A program made the position numbers and the translations under genes. Source: DATHKG01 sp035489435 (GTDB taxonomy: Bacteria; Bacteroidota; Bacteroidia; Chitinophagales; Chitinophagaceae). From it: a stretch of DNA of 64,000 bases. The stretch is taken from assembly GCA_035489435.1 (NCBI GenBank), contig DATHKG010000161.1, one strand, 5' to 3'. Below, in pieces: positions 37,157-45,449 of this stretch; position 1 is the first letter of the stretch, and each line of letters starts with the position of its first letter. The notes beneath the pieces were generated by a model, which saw only the letters and a list, made by a program, of their open reading frames with translations, was not told the DNA's origin and searched no databases.

Positions 37157-38278
37157 ATGCGTTATTATATCATTGCGGGCGAAGCTTCCGGCGATCTTCA
37201 TGGCAGCAACCTGGTCAGGGAAATGAAGAGTTTGGATCCAGGAAATGAATTCCGTGGCTGGGGCGGTGACCTGATGCAGGCAGCGGGTGTACAGATAGTG
37301 AAGCATTTTCGGGATCTCGCATTTATGGGATTTATTGAAGTTGTAAAAAATCTACCGACTATTTTAAAGAACCTGTCATTCTGCAAACAGGATATCCAGA
37401 AGTTCAGGCCGGATGTACTCATCCTGATCGACTATCCTGGCTTCAATCTTCGTATTGCTGAATGGGCCAGACAACAGAAATTCCGAATTGTCTATTATAT
37501 TTCTCCACAGGTTTGGGCCTGGAAAGAATCCAGGGTTAAAAAAATCCGTCAGCATGTTGACAAGATGCTGGTGATTTTGCCTTTTGAAAAACAATTTTAC
37601 CAGAAGTGGAATTACGAAGTCGAGTATGTGGGCCACCCGCTGGTTGGCGTGATTGAAAAATATAAACAGAATGGAAACAAGACCCCGCTTTCAGATAAAC
37701 CAATCATTGCACTGCTTCCCGGCAGCCGTAAACAGGAGATATTGGTAAAGTTGCCGGTTATGCTGGCTCTTGCTGACCGCTTCCCCGAATACCAGTTTAT
37801 TGTTGCACAGGCGCCAGGTCAGGAAGATGAATTTTACAAGGAACTGCTCAGGAATTATCACAATGTTTCGGGAGTTACCAATGAAACTTACCGTTTATTA
37901 TCCCAGTCGAGCGCAGCCCTGGTTACTTCGGGAACTGCTACCCTGGAGACAGCTTTGTTCGGGGTGCCTGAAGTTGTTTGTTATAAGGGCAGTAAAATCT
38001 CTTACGAAATCGCTAAAAGGCTAATTAAAATAAAATATATTTCCCTGGTTAACCTGATTATGGATAAGGAAGTGGTTAAAGAGCTGATCCAGGATGAAAT
38101 GAATGAAAAAAATCTGGAATTGGAACTCACAAAACTCTTAAAAGATCCTCTTAAACAACAGGAATTACATAGGGACTATGCCGCGCTCAAACACCTGCTT
38201 AGCGAAGGCGGCGACGCTTCAAAAAACGCTGCAGAGCTTATTTTAGGGTTTGCGAAAGCAAAATCCGGGGCTTCTTAA
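37157..38278 (+). CDS. lpxB: Lipid-A-disaccharide synthase
   Basis: 373 aa, normal length. MRYYIIAGEASGDLHGSNLV is the conserved GT19 N-terminus, followed by GWGGDLMQAAG, LIDYPGFNLRIAEWA, YYISPQVWAWKESR, LPFEKQFY, YVGHPLV, LLPGSRKQEI and the C-terminal TSGTATLETALFGVPEVVCYKGS. It joins UDP-2,3-diacylglucosamine and lipid X to form the lipid A disaccharide at the inner membrane. A 19-bp repeat array starts one base after its stop codon. Confidence 0.97.
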   Translation: MRYYIIAGEASGDLHGSNLVREMKSLDPGNEFRGWGGDLMQAAGVQIVKHFRDLAFMGFIEVVKNLPTILKNLSFCKQDIQKFRPDVLILIDYPGFNLRIAEWARQQKFRIVYYISPQVWAWKESRVKKIRQHVDKMLVILPFEKQFYQKWNYEVEYVGHPLVGVIEKYKQNGNKTPLSDKPIIALLPGSRKQEILVKLPVMLALADRFPEYQFIVAQAPGQEDEFYKELLRNYHNVSGVTNETYRLLSQSSAALVTSGTATLETALFGVPEVVCYKGSKISYEIAKRLIKIKYISLVNLIMDKEVVKELIQDEMNEKNLELELTKLLKDPLKQQELHRDYAALKHLLSEGGDASKNAAELILGFAKAKSGAS

Positions 38279-38279
38279 C

Positions 38280-38460
38280 TTCAATTGGGTGTCTCAGGTT
38301 CTATCTTGTATCTCAACTTCAATTGGGTGTCTCAGGTTCAGTTGGATGTCTTAGGTTCAATTGGGTTTCTTACGTTCAATTGAGTTTCTTAGGTTTTATT
38401 GCTTCTCCTGGTATTCGGTCATGACTCCGGGGTTCTACTGGGTCTCCCGGGGTTCTATTG
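38280..38460 (+). repeat. 19-bp tandem array directly after the lpxB stop
   Basis: About nine units with period 19. TTCAATTGGGTGTCTCAGG occurs exactly at 38280-38298 and 38318-38336; the others are diverged, for example TTCAGTTGGATGTCTTAGG and TTCAATTGAGTTTCTTAGG, and decay toward the far end. The array fills the whole gap between lpxB and the convergent 59-aa gene. Confidence 0.85.
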
Positions 38461-38640
38461 TTACTTTTTAAATACAAATAGTTTCAGTATCATTATTATG
38501 ATGGCTGCAAGAAACATCAGGATAGAAATCCTGTTGATGCCATGCATATATTTCATCCATTGAGTTTGCGGCTCGTTAGGGTCTCTTTTTTTAAGATATA
38601 AATATTCCGCCAGTTTGCGACCAATACCCATGTTCACCAT
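38461..38640 (-). CDS. Small DUF6728-like membrane protein
   Basis: 59 aa. The translation opens with MGIGRKLAEYLYLKKRDPNE (from codon 4), then PQTQWMKYMHGINRISILMF and one hydrophobic span (about residues 38-56), ending VFKK. The RKLAEYLYLKK and YMHGINRIS parts match my recollection of a small conserved Bacteroidetes family (DUF6728); this should be confirmed by search. The N-terminal half is basic and cytoplasmic. The stop codon abuts the 19-bp array. An alternative start is the ATG at 38631. The next gene upstream, exuT, ends 8 nt away, so it may be the last gene of the hexuronate operon. Confidence 0.7.
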   Translation of the reverse strand: MVNMGIGRKLAEYLYLKKRDPNEPQTQWMKYMHGINRISILMFLAAIIIMILKLFVFKK

Positions 38641-38648
38641 TTCAAATA

Positions 38649-39947
38649 CTACAATTTAACCGTCTTCATTGTTGGCACAAGAAGGTGCATAATAATCCAG
38701 CTTAACAAATAAGCCAAACCGCAGCCGATAAACATGATCATATAGCCAGTTACAATATTCCCTTCCGCTTTATAATAAGTAAATAACCATCCTGCAACTT
38801 TGGCCACAAACATCCCGCCCAACCCTCCGGCCATTCCACCGATCCCGGTTACTGAACCAACCGCCTTTTTGGGAAACATATCAGAAACAGTTGTAAATAT
38901 GTTTGCGCTCCAGGCCTGATGAGCAGCCGCTCCAAATCCAATGATAAATACTGCATACCACATTGCCGTGTTTCCAAAAAGTTGTGCTGTAACTACCGGC
39001 AGGGCACAAAAAGCATAGATTAACATCGAAGTTTTTCTTGCCTTGAATACAGGCCAACCCTTCCTGATGAAATATAAGGGTAACCATCCGCCAAAGATAC
39101 TTCCCACCGCAGCGATAGTATACACAATGGCAACAGGCCAGGCAATTTCTGTTTTCGAAAGTCCATATCCACCAATAAGGAAACTCGGTAACCAGAAAAG
39201 ATAAAACCACCAGACTCCATCGGTAAGGAATTTGCCTGTTGCAAATGCCCAGGTTTGTTTGTAACCCAGGAGCTTTATCCATGAAACTTTCTCCTGAACT
39301 ATTGTCTCGTCAATTTTTTCATCCTGGTCTGAATTGATATATTCAAACTCCTGTTGCGATAATTTTTTGTGTTTTTTAGGCACTTCATAAACCAGGAACC
39401 AGAAAAGCAACCAGATCAGACCTATAGCTCCGGTTATAATGAATGCCCATTTCCAACCCCACTCCACTGCTATAAAAGGTACGGTCAATGGCGCAATGAT
39501 TGCCCCGATATTGGTACCGGAGTTAAAGATGCCTGTAGCCAGGGCACGCTCTTTTTTGGGAAACCATTCCGCAATCGTTTTGATAGCCGCAGGAAAGTTA
39601 CCCGCTTCGGTAACCCCGAGTGCGGCGCGCGCAATAAAAAAGCCACCAGTACTGTTTACAAGCGCATGACCCATCGCGGCAATACTCCAGAGCAACAGTG
39701 AGAGGGCATAACCCATTTTTGTTCCAAGCTTATCAATCAATCTTCCCACGAAAAACATTCCAAAGGCATAAGCCAGTTGAAAGGCAACCGTAATATTCGC
39801 ATAGTCATTTTCTGTCCAGTTAAATTCTGCATCGAGATCAGGTTTAACCAGGCTGATCACCTGCCTGTCGAGATAATTGATAGTAGTCGCAAAAAAAACG
39901 AGGGCGCAAATCGTCCACCGGTATTTACCCATTTTTGTCTGATTCAT
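38649..39947 (-). CDS. exuT: Hexuronate transporter, MFS (ExuT type)
   Basis: 432 aa, 12 spans. The anion:cation symporter family signature is clear: TTINYLDRQVISLVKPDL in helix 1, GRLIDKLGTKMGY in loop 2-3, EAGNFPAAIKTIAEWFPKKERALATGIFNSGTNIGAI in helices 4-5, and IGGMAGGLGGM in the second half. It imports galacturonate or glucuronate with protons. It is the distal gene after eda, which fixes its role in hexuronate use. Confidence 0.9.
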   Translation of the reverse strand: MNQTKMGKYRWTICALVFFATTINYLDRQVISLVKPDLDAEFNWTENDYANITVAFQLAYAFGMFFVGRLIDKLGTKMGYALSLLLWSIAAMGHALVNSTGGFFIARAALGVTEAGNFPAAIKTIAEWFPKKERALATGIFNSGTNIGAIIAPLTVPFIAVEWGWKWAFIITGAIGLIWLLFWFLVYEVPKKHKKLSQQEFEYINSDQDEKIDETIVQEKVSWIKLLGYKQTWAFATGKFLTDGVWWFYLFWLPSFLIGGYGLSKTEIAWPVAIVYTIAAVGSIFGGWLPLYFIRKGWPVFKARKTSMLIYAFCALPVVTAQLFGNTAMWYAVFIIGFGAAAHQAWSANIFTTVSDMFPKKAVGSVTGIGGMAGGLGGMFVAKVAGWLFTYYKAEGNIVTGYMIMFIGCGLAYLLSWIIMHLLVPTMKTVKL

Positions 39948-39954
39948 GAAGGTG

Positions 39955-40617
39955 TTAATTTTTAACAGAATGAACGATAGCTAATGCTTCTGCAGCAGCT
40001 GCGCTAAGGGCTTTATAAGATGCTTTATCCAATACTTCTTTTGTTATCAGTTTGCTGCCCATGCCGACCGCTACAACCCCTGCTTTAAACCAGGCACTAA
40101 TACTCTCCTTAGTCATATCAACACCTCCTGTTGGCATAAACAGGATTTCAGGAAATATATCCCTGATTGCTGAAATATAAGTTGGTCCTACCAGGCTTCC
40201 CGGGAAAACTTTAACCAACTTAGCCCCGGCCGTTTCTGCTGTTGCAATTTCAGTTGGAGTAAGACAACCCGGCACCCACAACAATCCGGCAGCATGCGTT
40301 ATTCCGGCAATCCCGGCATGCACGATGGGCGAAATGATAAAATCAGCGCCCGCGTCAATAAATGCCTGAGCGTCCTTTTCATTTTTTATTGTACCAATAC
40401 CCAGATACATCCCTGGTAACTTATCATTGATAAGCTGCCTGAGGATCCGGAAATTACTGAGTGCTTTCGGGCCCCGGTTAGTGAACTCAAGGATACGGAC
40501 CCCGCCTTCATAAAGAGAAGTCGTTATCCCGGCGCAAAGCGCAGGATCGTCATGATAAAAAAGGGGCACCAAACCCTGGCCCCGCACCGTATTCAGAATA
40601 TCTTTCGTATTAACCAT
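39955..40617 (-). CDS. eda: 2-dehydro-3-deoxyphosphogluconate (KDPG) aldolase
   Basis: 220 aa, class I aldolase. The Schiff-base Lys is in KLVKVFPGSLVGP, the phosphate site is in LFMPTGGVD, and LGIGTIKNEKDAQAFIDAGADFIISP is the conserved core. It splits KDPG into pyruvate and glyceraldehyde 3-phosphate. The gene overlaps the 3' end of kdgK by 8 nt, so the two are translationally coupled. Confidence 0.94.
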   Translation of the reverse strand: MVNTKDILNTVRGQGLVPLFYHDDPALCAGITTSLYEGGVRILEFTNRGPKALSNFRILRQLINDKLPGMYLGIGTIKNEKDAQAFIDAGADFIISPIVHAGIAGITHAAGLLWVPGCLTPTEIATAETAGAKLVKVFPGSLVGPTYISAIRDIFPEILFMPTGGVDMTKESISAWFKAGVVAVGMGSKLITKEVLDKASYKALSAAAAEALAIVHSVKN

Positions 40618-41629
40618 AATTTTTTATTGCAGCTTTTACCTGCGCCACTGATTTATCTGTTGCGTCCCCCATAATAAAAAGTTTTTCATATGCAGCGGCC
40701 GTTGCAAAATCAAGCGTTTCCTGGCTTCCGTTATTATTATATTTCCCATAAATAAGACCTGCCATAAAACAATCACCACTGCCAACTTTATCTACAACCC
40801 GTTCCGTATGATATTCGTCAGAGACGTAAAGTTTGTTTGACTCATAAAGAGTCGTGTAATATTTTATCCCGGTTATACCCTGGTCAAACCGGAAGGTGTT
40901 TGCAACCGCCCTGCAATTCGTGTACTGCTCACTGATATACACCGAAGTTTTGAGCGATTGTTCAAGATAGGCATTTTTGTCATCCTGTTGATGAAGTGTA
41001 TGGTCAATCGGAACGTTAAGCATCGTATTGGCAGCCCACACATTTCCCATAATAAGATGACAATACTGAACAAGTCCTGGCATCACGTCCACGCTATTTA
41101 ATCCGTATTTCCATAATTTCGAACGATAATTTAAATCAACCGAAATTGTGATGTCTTTAGTTGTTGCTGCTTTGAGGGCCTCTTCACAAACATCTGCGAT
41201 ATCCTGGGATATGGCAGGACAGATAGCGCTGAAATGAAACCAGGTTACATCCTTAAGCACCTCGTTCCAGTCTATCATCCCGGGTTGAAGTTCTGAAAAC
41301 GAAGAATGTGCACGATCATATATTACCCCGGCATTTTTGAGTTCAGATCCTACAGGCAAATAGTAGGCTCCAATCCGGTTCCCACGGTATTGCAAAAGCG
41401 AACAATCAATATTTTTTTGACTGAGATGTGTAACGATTTGCTCAGACAATAAATTATCGGGTAATGCTGATAAATACGAGACCGGCACTTCCCATTTGGC
41501 AAGGGCCTGCGCAGCATTCAATTCCGCTCCGCCTACGAACACAGGAATGGATTGTTCTTTGATCCAGTCCCCGTTTGTGGCAGGAGATAACCTAAGCAAC
41601 AGTTCTCCGAAACATAGCACCTTTCCCAT
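40610..41629 (-). CDS. kdgK: 2-dehydro-3-deoxygluconokinase (PfkB family)
   Basis: 339 aa. It opens MGKVLCFGELLLRLSPATNG and GGAELNAAQALAKW, the PfkB N-terminal pattern for KDG kinase. The C-terminal DKVGSGDCFMAGLIYG holds the anion hole and the catalytic Asp. It phosphorylates KDG to KDPG for Eda. The gene overlaps uxaC by one base (TAATG) and eda by 8 nt. Confidence 0.92.
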   Translation of the reverse strand: MGKVLCFGELLLRLSPATNGDWIKEQSIPVFVGGAELNAAQALAKWEVPVSYLSALPDNLLSEQIVTHLSQKNIDCSLLQYRGNRIGAYYLPVGSELKNAGVIYDRAHSSFSELQPGMIDWNEVLKDVTWFHFSAICPAISQDIADVCEEALKAATTKDITISVDLNYRSKLWKYGLNSVDVMPGLVQYCHLIMGNVWAANTMLNVPIDHTLHQQDDKNAYLEQSLKTSVYISEQYTNCRAVANTFRFDQGITGIKYYTTLYESNKLYVSDEYHTERVVDKVGSGDCFMAGLIYGKYNNNGSQETLDFATAAAYEKLFIMGDATDKSVAQVKAAIKNYG

Positions 41630-43029
41630 TACCAGTTAAAATAGTTTTTTGCGTTGTTATAACATATATCCTCTATTATCGTCCCTATCCATGGAATATC
41701 GTTTGGAAGTTCCCCGTTTTCTATTTCTTCGCCGAAAAGATTACAAAGTATCCGGCGGAAATATTCGTGACGTGGATAAGAAATAAAACTTCTTGAGTCA
41801 GTGAGCATTCCGACAAATCTGCTGATTAATCCCATATTTGAAAGTGCGTTCATCTGTTCAATCATTCCCTGTTTCTGATCCAGGAACCACCAGCCTGAAC
41901 CAAATTGTATTTTCCCCGGAATGGTACCATCATTGAAGTTGCCTGCCATGGTAGCCATCAGCGCATTGTCTGAGGGATTAAGATTATATAAAATGGTCTT
42001 TGTAAGTTGATTTTTAGAGTCTAGCCGGTTGAGAAACTTTGATAGTGTTTGACCTTGTGGAAAATCGCCGATTGAGTCCCACCCGGTATCGGGTCCCAGT
42101 TCGTTTAAACGTCTCGAATTGTTGTTGCGCAATGCACCGACATGGAACTGCTGAACCCAATTCTTCTCATGATCCCAGGTTGCAAAGTAAACAAGCATCG
42201 CTGACTTAAATTTTTCATTTTCTTCGTTCGTGAGCGATTTCTTGTTCCGGATCTTTATAAAAATCTGGCCAATTTCTGCTTCAGTATAATCTGCAGCATG
42301 TAATCTTTCAAGGCCATGATCAGAAACAGTACAACCATTTTCAGCAAAAAAGTCGTGACGTTTTTTCAACGCGACCAGGTAGTCATTGAAGCTATCAATT
42401 GAGGTATCGGAGACAGCTTCGAGCCGATCAATATATTTATTCAGCACTTCAACATCATCGGATTGCATCGCTTTGTCGGGACGGAAAGCCGGCAAAATTT
42501 TTATCTCGAAATTTTCAGTTCTTAATTTTTGGTGACTGGCAAGATCATCCACCGGATCATCGGTAGTACAGATCACGCGTACCTGCATTTTCTTCAACAG
42601 GTTACGAATCGAATATTCAGGTGTGCGCAATCTCGCAGTACATTCATCATAGACTTTTTTTGATGAAGCCGGATTTAGCACTTCACGTACTTCAAAATAA
42701 CGCAGCAGTTCCAGGTGTGTCCAATGATATAAGGGATTCCGCATAGTATAGGGAACCGTTTCAGACCACTTGTGGAATTTTGCTTCGTCCGGCTGATTGC
42801 CTGTACAGTATCCTTCATCAACACCATGAGTGCGCATCGCCCGCCACTTATAGTGATCTCCATAGAGCCAGGCCTGGGTAATATTGTCGAAGCTGTTATC
42901 AGCTGCGATCTGATCTGGGGGCAGATGGCAATGGTAATCTATGATAGGCATTTTTACTGCATAGTCGTGATAAAGTTTTTCAGCGGTCTTTGATTGCAGT
43001 AAAAAATTTTCGTCTAGAAATCTTTTCAT
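41629..43029 (-). CDS. uxaC: Glucuronate/galacturonate isomerase
   Basis: 466 aa, usual length. MKRFLDENFLLQSKTAEKLY and PIIDYHCHLPPDQIAADN (metal-site HCH) mark the family, with VICTTDDPVDDL, GSGWWFLDQK and SRFVGMLTDSRSFISYPRHEYFRRIL further on. It converts D-galacturonate to D-tagaturonate, or D-glucuronate to D-fructuronate. It lies between uxaB and kdgK in a single operon. Confidence 0.96.
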   Translation of the reverse strand: MKRFLDENFLLQSKTAEKLYHDYAVKMPIIDYHCHLPPDQIAADNSFDNITQAWLYGDHYKWRAMRTHGVDEGYCTGNQPDEAKFHKWSETVPYTMRNPLYHWTHLELLRYFEVREVLNPASSKKVYDECTARLRTPEYSIRNLLKKMQVRVICTTDDPVDDLASHQKLRTENFEIKILPAFRPDKAMQSDDVEVLNKYIDRLEAVSDTSIDSFNDYLVALKKRHDFFAENGCTVSDHGLERLHAADYTEAEIGQIFIKIRNKKSLTNEENEKFKSAMLVYFATWDHEKNWVQQFHVGALRNNNSRRLNELGPDTGWDSIGDFPQGQTLSKFLNRLDSKNQLTKTILYNLNPSDNALMATMAGNFNDGTIPGKIQFGSGWWFLDQKQGMIEQMNALSNMGLISRFVGMLTDSRSFISYPRHEYFRRILCNLFGEEIENGELPNDIPWIGTIIEDICYNNAKNYFNW

Positions 43030-43085
43030 ATGTCACAGCAATTTGAACTTTGGATTATTGAAACAATCAGGTGAATAACCTATTT

Positions 43086-43151
43086 TAATCAGGCAAGCAC
43101 TTTATTCTAATCAGGCAAGCACTGTGTTCTAATCAGGCAAGCACTTTATTT
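43086..43151 (-). repeat. 22-bp tandem array that spans the uxaB stop codon
   Basis: Three units of 22 bp, each starting TAATCAGGCAAGCACT on the plus strand, at 43086, 43108 and 43130. They differ at only four positions. The last unit holds the final five codons and the TGA stop of uxaB (43133-43135); the other two are in the uxaB-uxaC gap. Confidence 0.92.
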
Positions 43152-44650
43152 TGTTGAAAATAGCTTAGTGCCTGCTTCCCTCCATAACTTATTAATGCCT
43201 GGAGATGATCGCTTACAGCAACACTCAATCCAGGTAATTTCGAAAGATCAGTACCCCATAACTGTGTATCCTGCAGAACTGCTTCGACAATACCACTGCC
43301 TCCGTGTAGTTTCCATAAATCATTCAACCGCGCAGCCTGATCATCCTGGATAGGATAAGACAGATTGTTTTGTTCGCCAAAAAACTTTCCTCCTTCGATT
43401 TTTATAGCCTTCATGAAAAGTATGTAGGCAGCAAACCCGAGTGCTATGGACTGAGGGGGGGTGTTATGATCTTCGTAATACTTTGTAAGCACGGGGACAT
43501 TACGCATTTTCATCTTCGAACTATACTGCATCGTGATACTAATCCACTTGTGTTCAATTGCCGGATTTCTGAACCTGTCAAGAACCTTCTTTCCAAAACC
43601 GGAAGCCGTTCCGGGTTCAAGATGATAAGGAATGCCCGAAGCAATCTCATCAAGCATCAGCGAAGCAATGAATTCGGACATATCGTTATTGGTCATTGCA
43701 TCTTTCACAGTTTCAAAACCAGCCAACACTGCAAGTCCGCAGCTAAGCGTATGCGTTCCATTTAACATACGGAGCTTTAACTCGCGGTAAATATCTATAT
43801 TGGGTTCAATGATAACTCCTTCATCGGCTTCGGCAAAAGACAGTATCTTCCGCACTTTTTCGTCACCTTGTATTGCCCATAAACGATAAACTTCAGCCAT
43901 GATCATCAGTTCATCTTCAAAACCAAACTTTTGCTGAATAGCTGATCTTATCCCGGCTGATGGTTTACCGGGAACGATCCTGTCAACCAAAGAGCTGCAG
44001 AATGTATTTGCACTATTCAGCCAGTTTATAAACTCGTCTTCAAGACTATTAAATACAGCCAGATCATTAAGTATAGCTTGTAATTTTTTCCCGTTATCAA
44101 CAATCAGTTCGGTTGGGATAATGATGGTTCCATTTTCAGGATCATCGCCTAACTTTTTAAATCGTTCGTATAAAAAAGCAAGTAGCTTTGCAGGAAAGGA
44201 AGATGGAGGATTGCCGGAAATTGGTTCATTTACCAATGTTATACCAACTTCGGTGGTATTTGATATAATGATGTTCATCTCAGGCTTTGCGGCACAATCA
44301 AGAACTTCCTTCCATGATGACTGCGCCGACAACACCCTGCTGATTGAAGAGGAAACAATATTCTCTTCTATCTCTTTCCCGGCATCAATTCCACGTACAC
44401 AAATCGTATATAAAGAATCCTGTTTTTCAAACGTCTCTGACTCACCGCCACTCATGGATTTTACAACGACAATACGACCATTGAACTTTCCTGCCCGGTT
44501 TGCTTTGTCAACAAAATAATCTGGCAGGCCGCGAAGCAGGACACCTGTCCCGAACTGTAATATTTTTTCGGGTGCTTCAAAAATTCCCTCAGGAGGTAAT
44601 TTGATATTTTCGTTCTGTATTGACGAAATAACACTTTTTGAAAGTATCAT
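43133..44650 (-). CDS. uxaB: Tagaturonate reductase (altronate oxidoreductase)
   Basis: 505 aa, mannitol dehydrogenase superfamily. The Rossmann start is ILQFGTGVLLRGLPDYFVDKA; IIISNTTEVGI follows, and the C-terminal catalytic part has KLRMLNGTHTLSCGLA and a Lys/Asn/His set. It reduces tagaturonate to altronate with NADH. It is the first gene of the operon uxaB-uxaC-kdgK-eda-exuT, with a 103-nt gap to uxaC. Altronate dehydratase (uxaA), the next enzyme, is not in this window. Confidence 0.94.
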   Translation of the reverse strand: MILSKSVISSIQNENIKLPPEGIFEAPEKILQFGTGVLLRGLPDYFVDKANRAGKFNGRIVVVKSMSGGESETFEKQDSLYTICVRGIDAGKEIEENIVSSSISRVLSAQSSWKEVLDCAAKPEMNIIISNTTEVGITLVNEPISGNPPSSFPAKLLAFLYERFKKLGDDPENGTIIIPTELIVDNGKKLQAILNDLAVFNSLEDEFINWLNSANTFCSSLVDRIVPGKPSAGIRSAIQQKFGFEDELMIMAEVYRLWAIQGDEKVRKILSFAEADEGVIIEPNIDIYRELKLRMLNGTHTLSCGLAVLAGFETVKDAMTNNDMSEFIASLMLDEIASGIPYHLEPGTASGFGKKVLDRFRNPAIEHKWISITMQYSSKMKMRNVPVLTKYYEDHNTPPQSIALGFAAYILFMKAIKIEGGKFFGEQNNLSYPIQDDQAARLNDLWKLHGGSGIVEAVLQDTQLWGTDLSKLPGLSVAVSDHLQALISYGGKQALSYFQQNKVLA

Positions 44651-44959
44651 GACTAGAGTATTAATTTAAGTACCGACAATAGTTAACTCAAGTTAGGGTA
44701 ACAGCCGTAAAGAAAAATGCTTGCAGGAAAACAAAGCGTGTTTTTAAAATACTTCTTTGAAGTGTGCAGGTGTTGACTCAGCAATCGTTTTCTAAACATT
44801 GATAATCAAGCAAAATACGAGTTACTCAGACAAGTCTACTCATATATTTGCACTTAGGGCTACTATTTTTTTATTTTTTTTATGCAATCGTTCCCGATAA
44901 CGTTGTAGTTAACATTTATTGTTATGAGTAAGTACCGGGAACTGGAACTAACCCCCAAC
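44651..44959. other. Intergenic region upstream of the hexuronate operon
   Basis: 309 bp, AT-rich, no gene. It holds the promoter and any operator of uxaB. TATATTTG (around 44845) matches the -7 box but points away from uxaB. No clear UxuR/ExuR-like or LacI-type palindrome is seen, and no hexuronate regulator is encoded nearby. Confidence 0.4.
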
Positions 44960-45394
44960 TCAATTGTGTGTGGGGAGTTTAACAAGTGTTATCCAAAAAT
45001 CTTTTATCATATGAACAACCAGCATAAATTTATTAAAGTCTACAGGTTTGGTTATATAACAATTTGCATGGTTATTGTAGGATTCCATGACATCCTTTTC
45101 CGAGTCTGAAGTAGTTAAGATCACTACGGGGATAAACTTCAGTTTGTCATCATTTTTTATCCGGTTAAGTACCTCTTTGCCATCTATACGTGGAAGATTT
45201 ATATCAAGCAAGATAAGATCGGGCTGTTCAGCGTTGGCATACCGACCCTCGCGGTGAAGATAACCGAGTGCCTCTTCGCCATCCCTGACTACAATTATTC
45301 TATTAGTAATATTTGCTATTTTAAGCGCTTCCACAGTTAAAACAATGTCTCCTTCGTTGTCCTCTACGAGCAGTATGGTTAATTCTTTTTTCAT
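44960..45394 (-). CDS. Single-domain response regulator (Rcp1 type)
   Basis: 144 aa, receiver domain only. The acidic pair is in LLVEDNEGD, the phosphoacceptor is D64 (LILLDINLPRIDG), then VVILTTSDSEKD (conserved Thr) and K116 in CYITKPVD. The insert YLHREGRYANAEQPD is typical of the Rcp1 subgroup that pairs with phytochrome-like kinases. It lies 55 nt downstream of such a kinase in the same direction, so the two are probably partners. It has no output domain. Confidence 0.9.
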   Translation of the reverse strand: MKKELTILLVEDNEGDIVLTVEALKIANITNRIIVVRDGEEALGYLHREGRYANAEQPDLILLDINLPRIDGKEVLNRIKNDDKLKFIPVVILTTSDSEKDVMESYNNHANCYITKPVDFNKFMLVVHMIKDFWITLVKLPTHN

Positions 45395-45449
45395 GGGAGT
45401 AATTAACTAAAGTAATACGTACGGATTAATATCAATTTGGTTCGAAAAC

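Noticed and set aside
38280..38460. CRISPR array from the 19-bp repeats after lpxB
   Set aside because: Units are directly adjacent without spacers and decay gradually.
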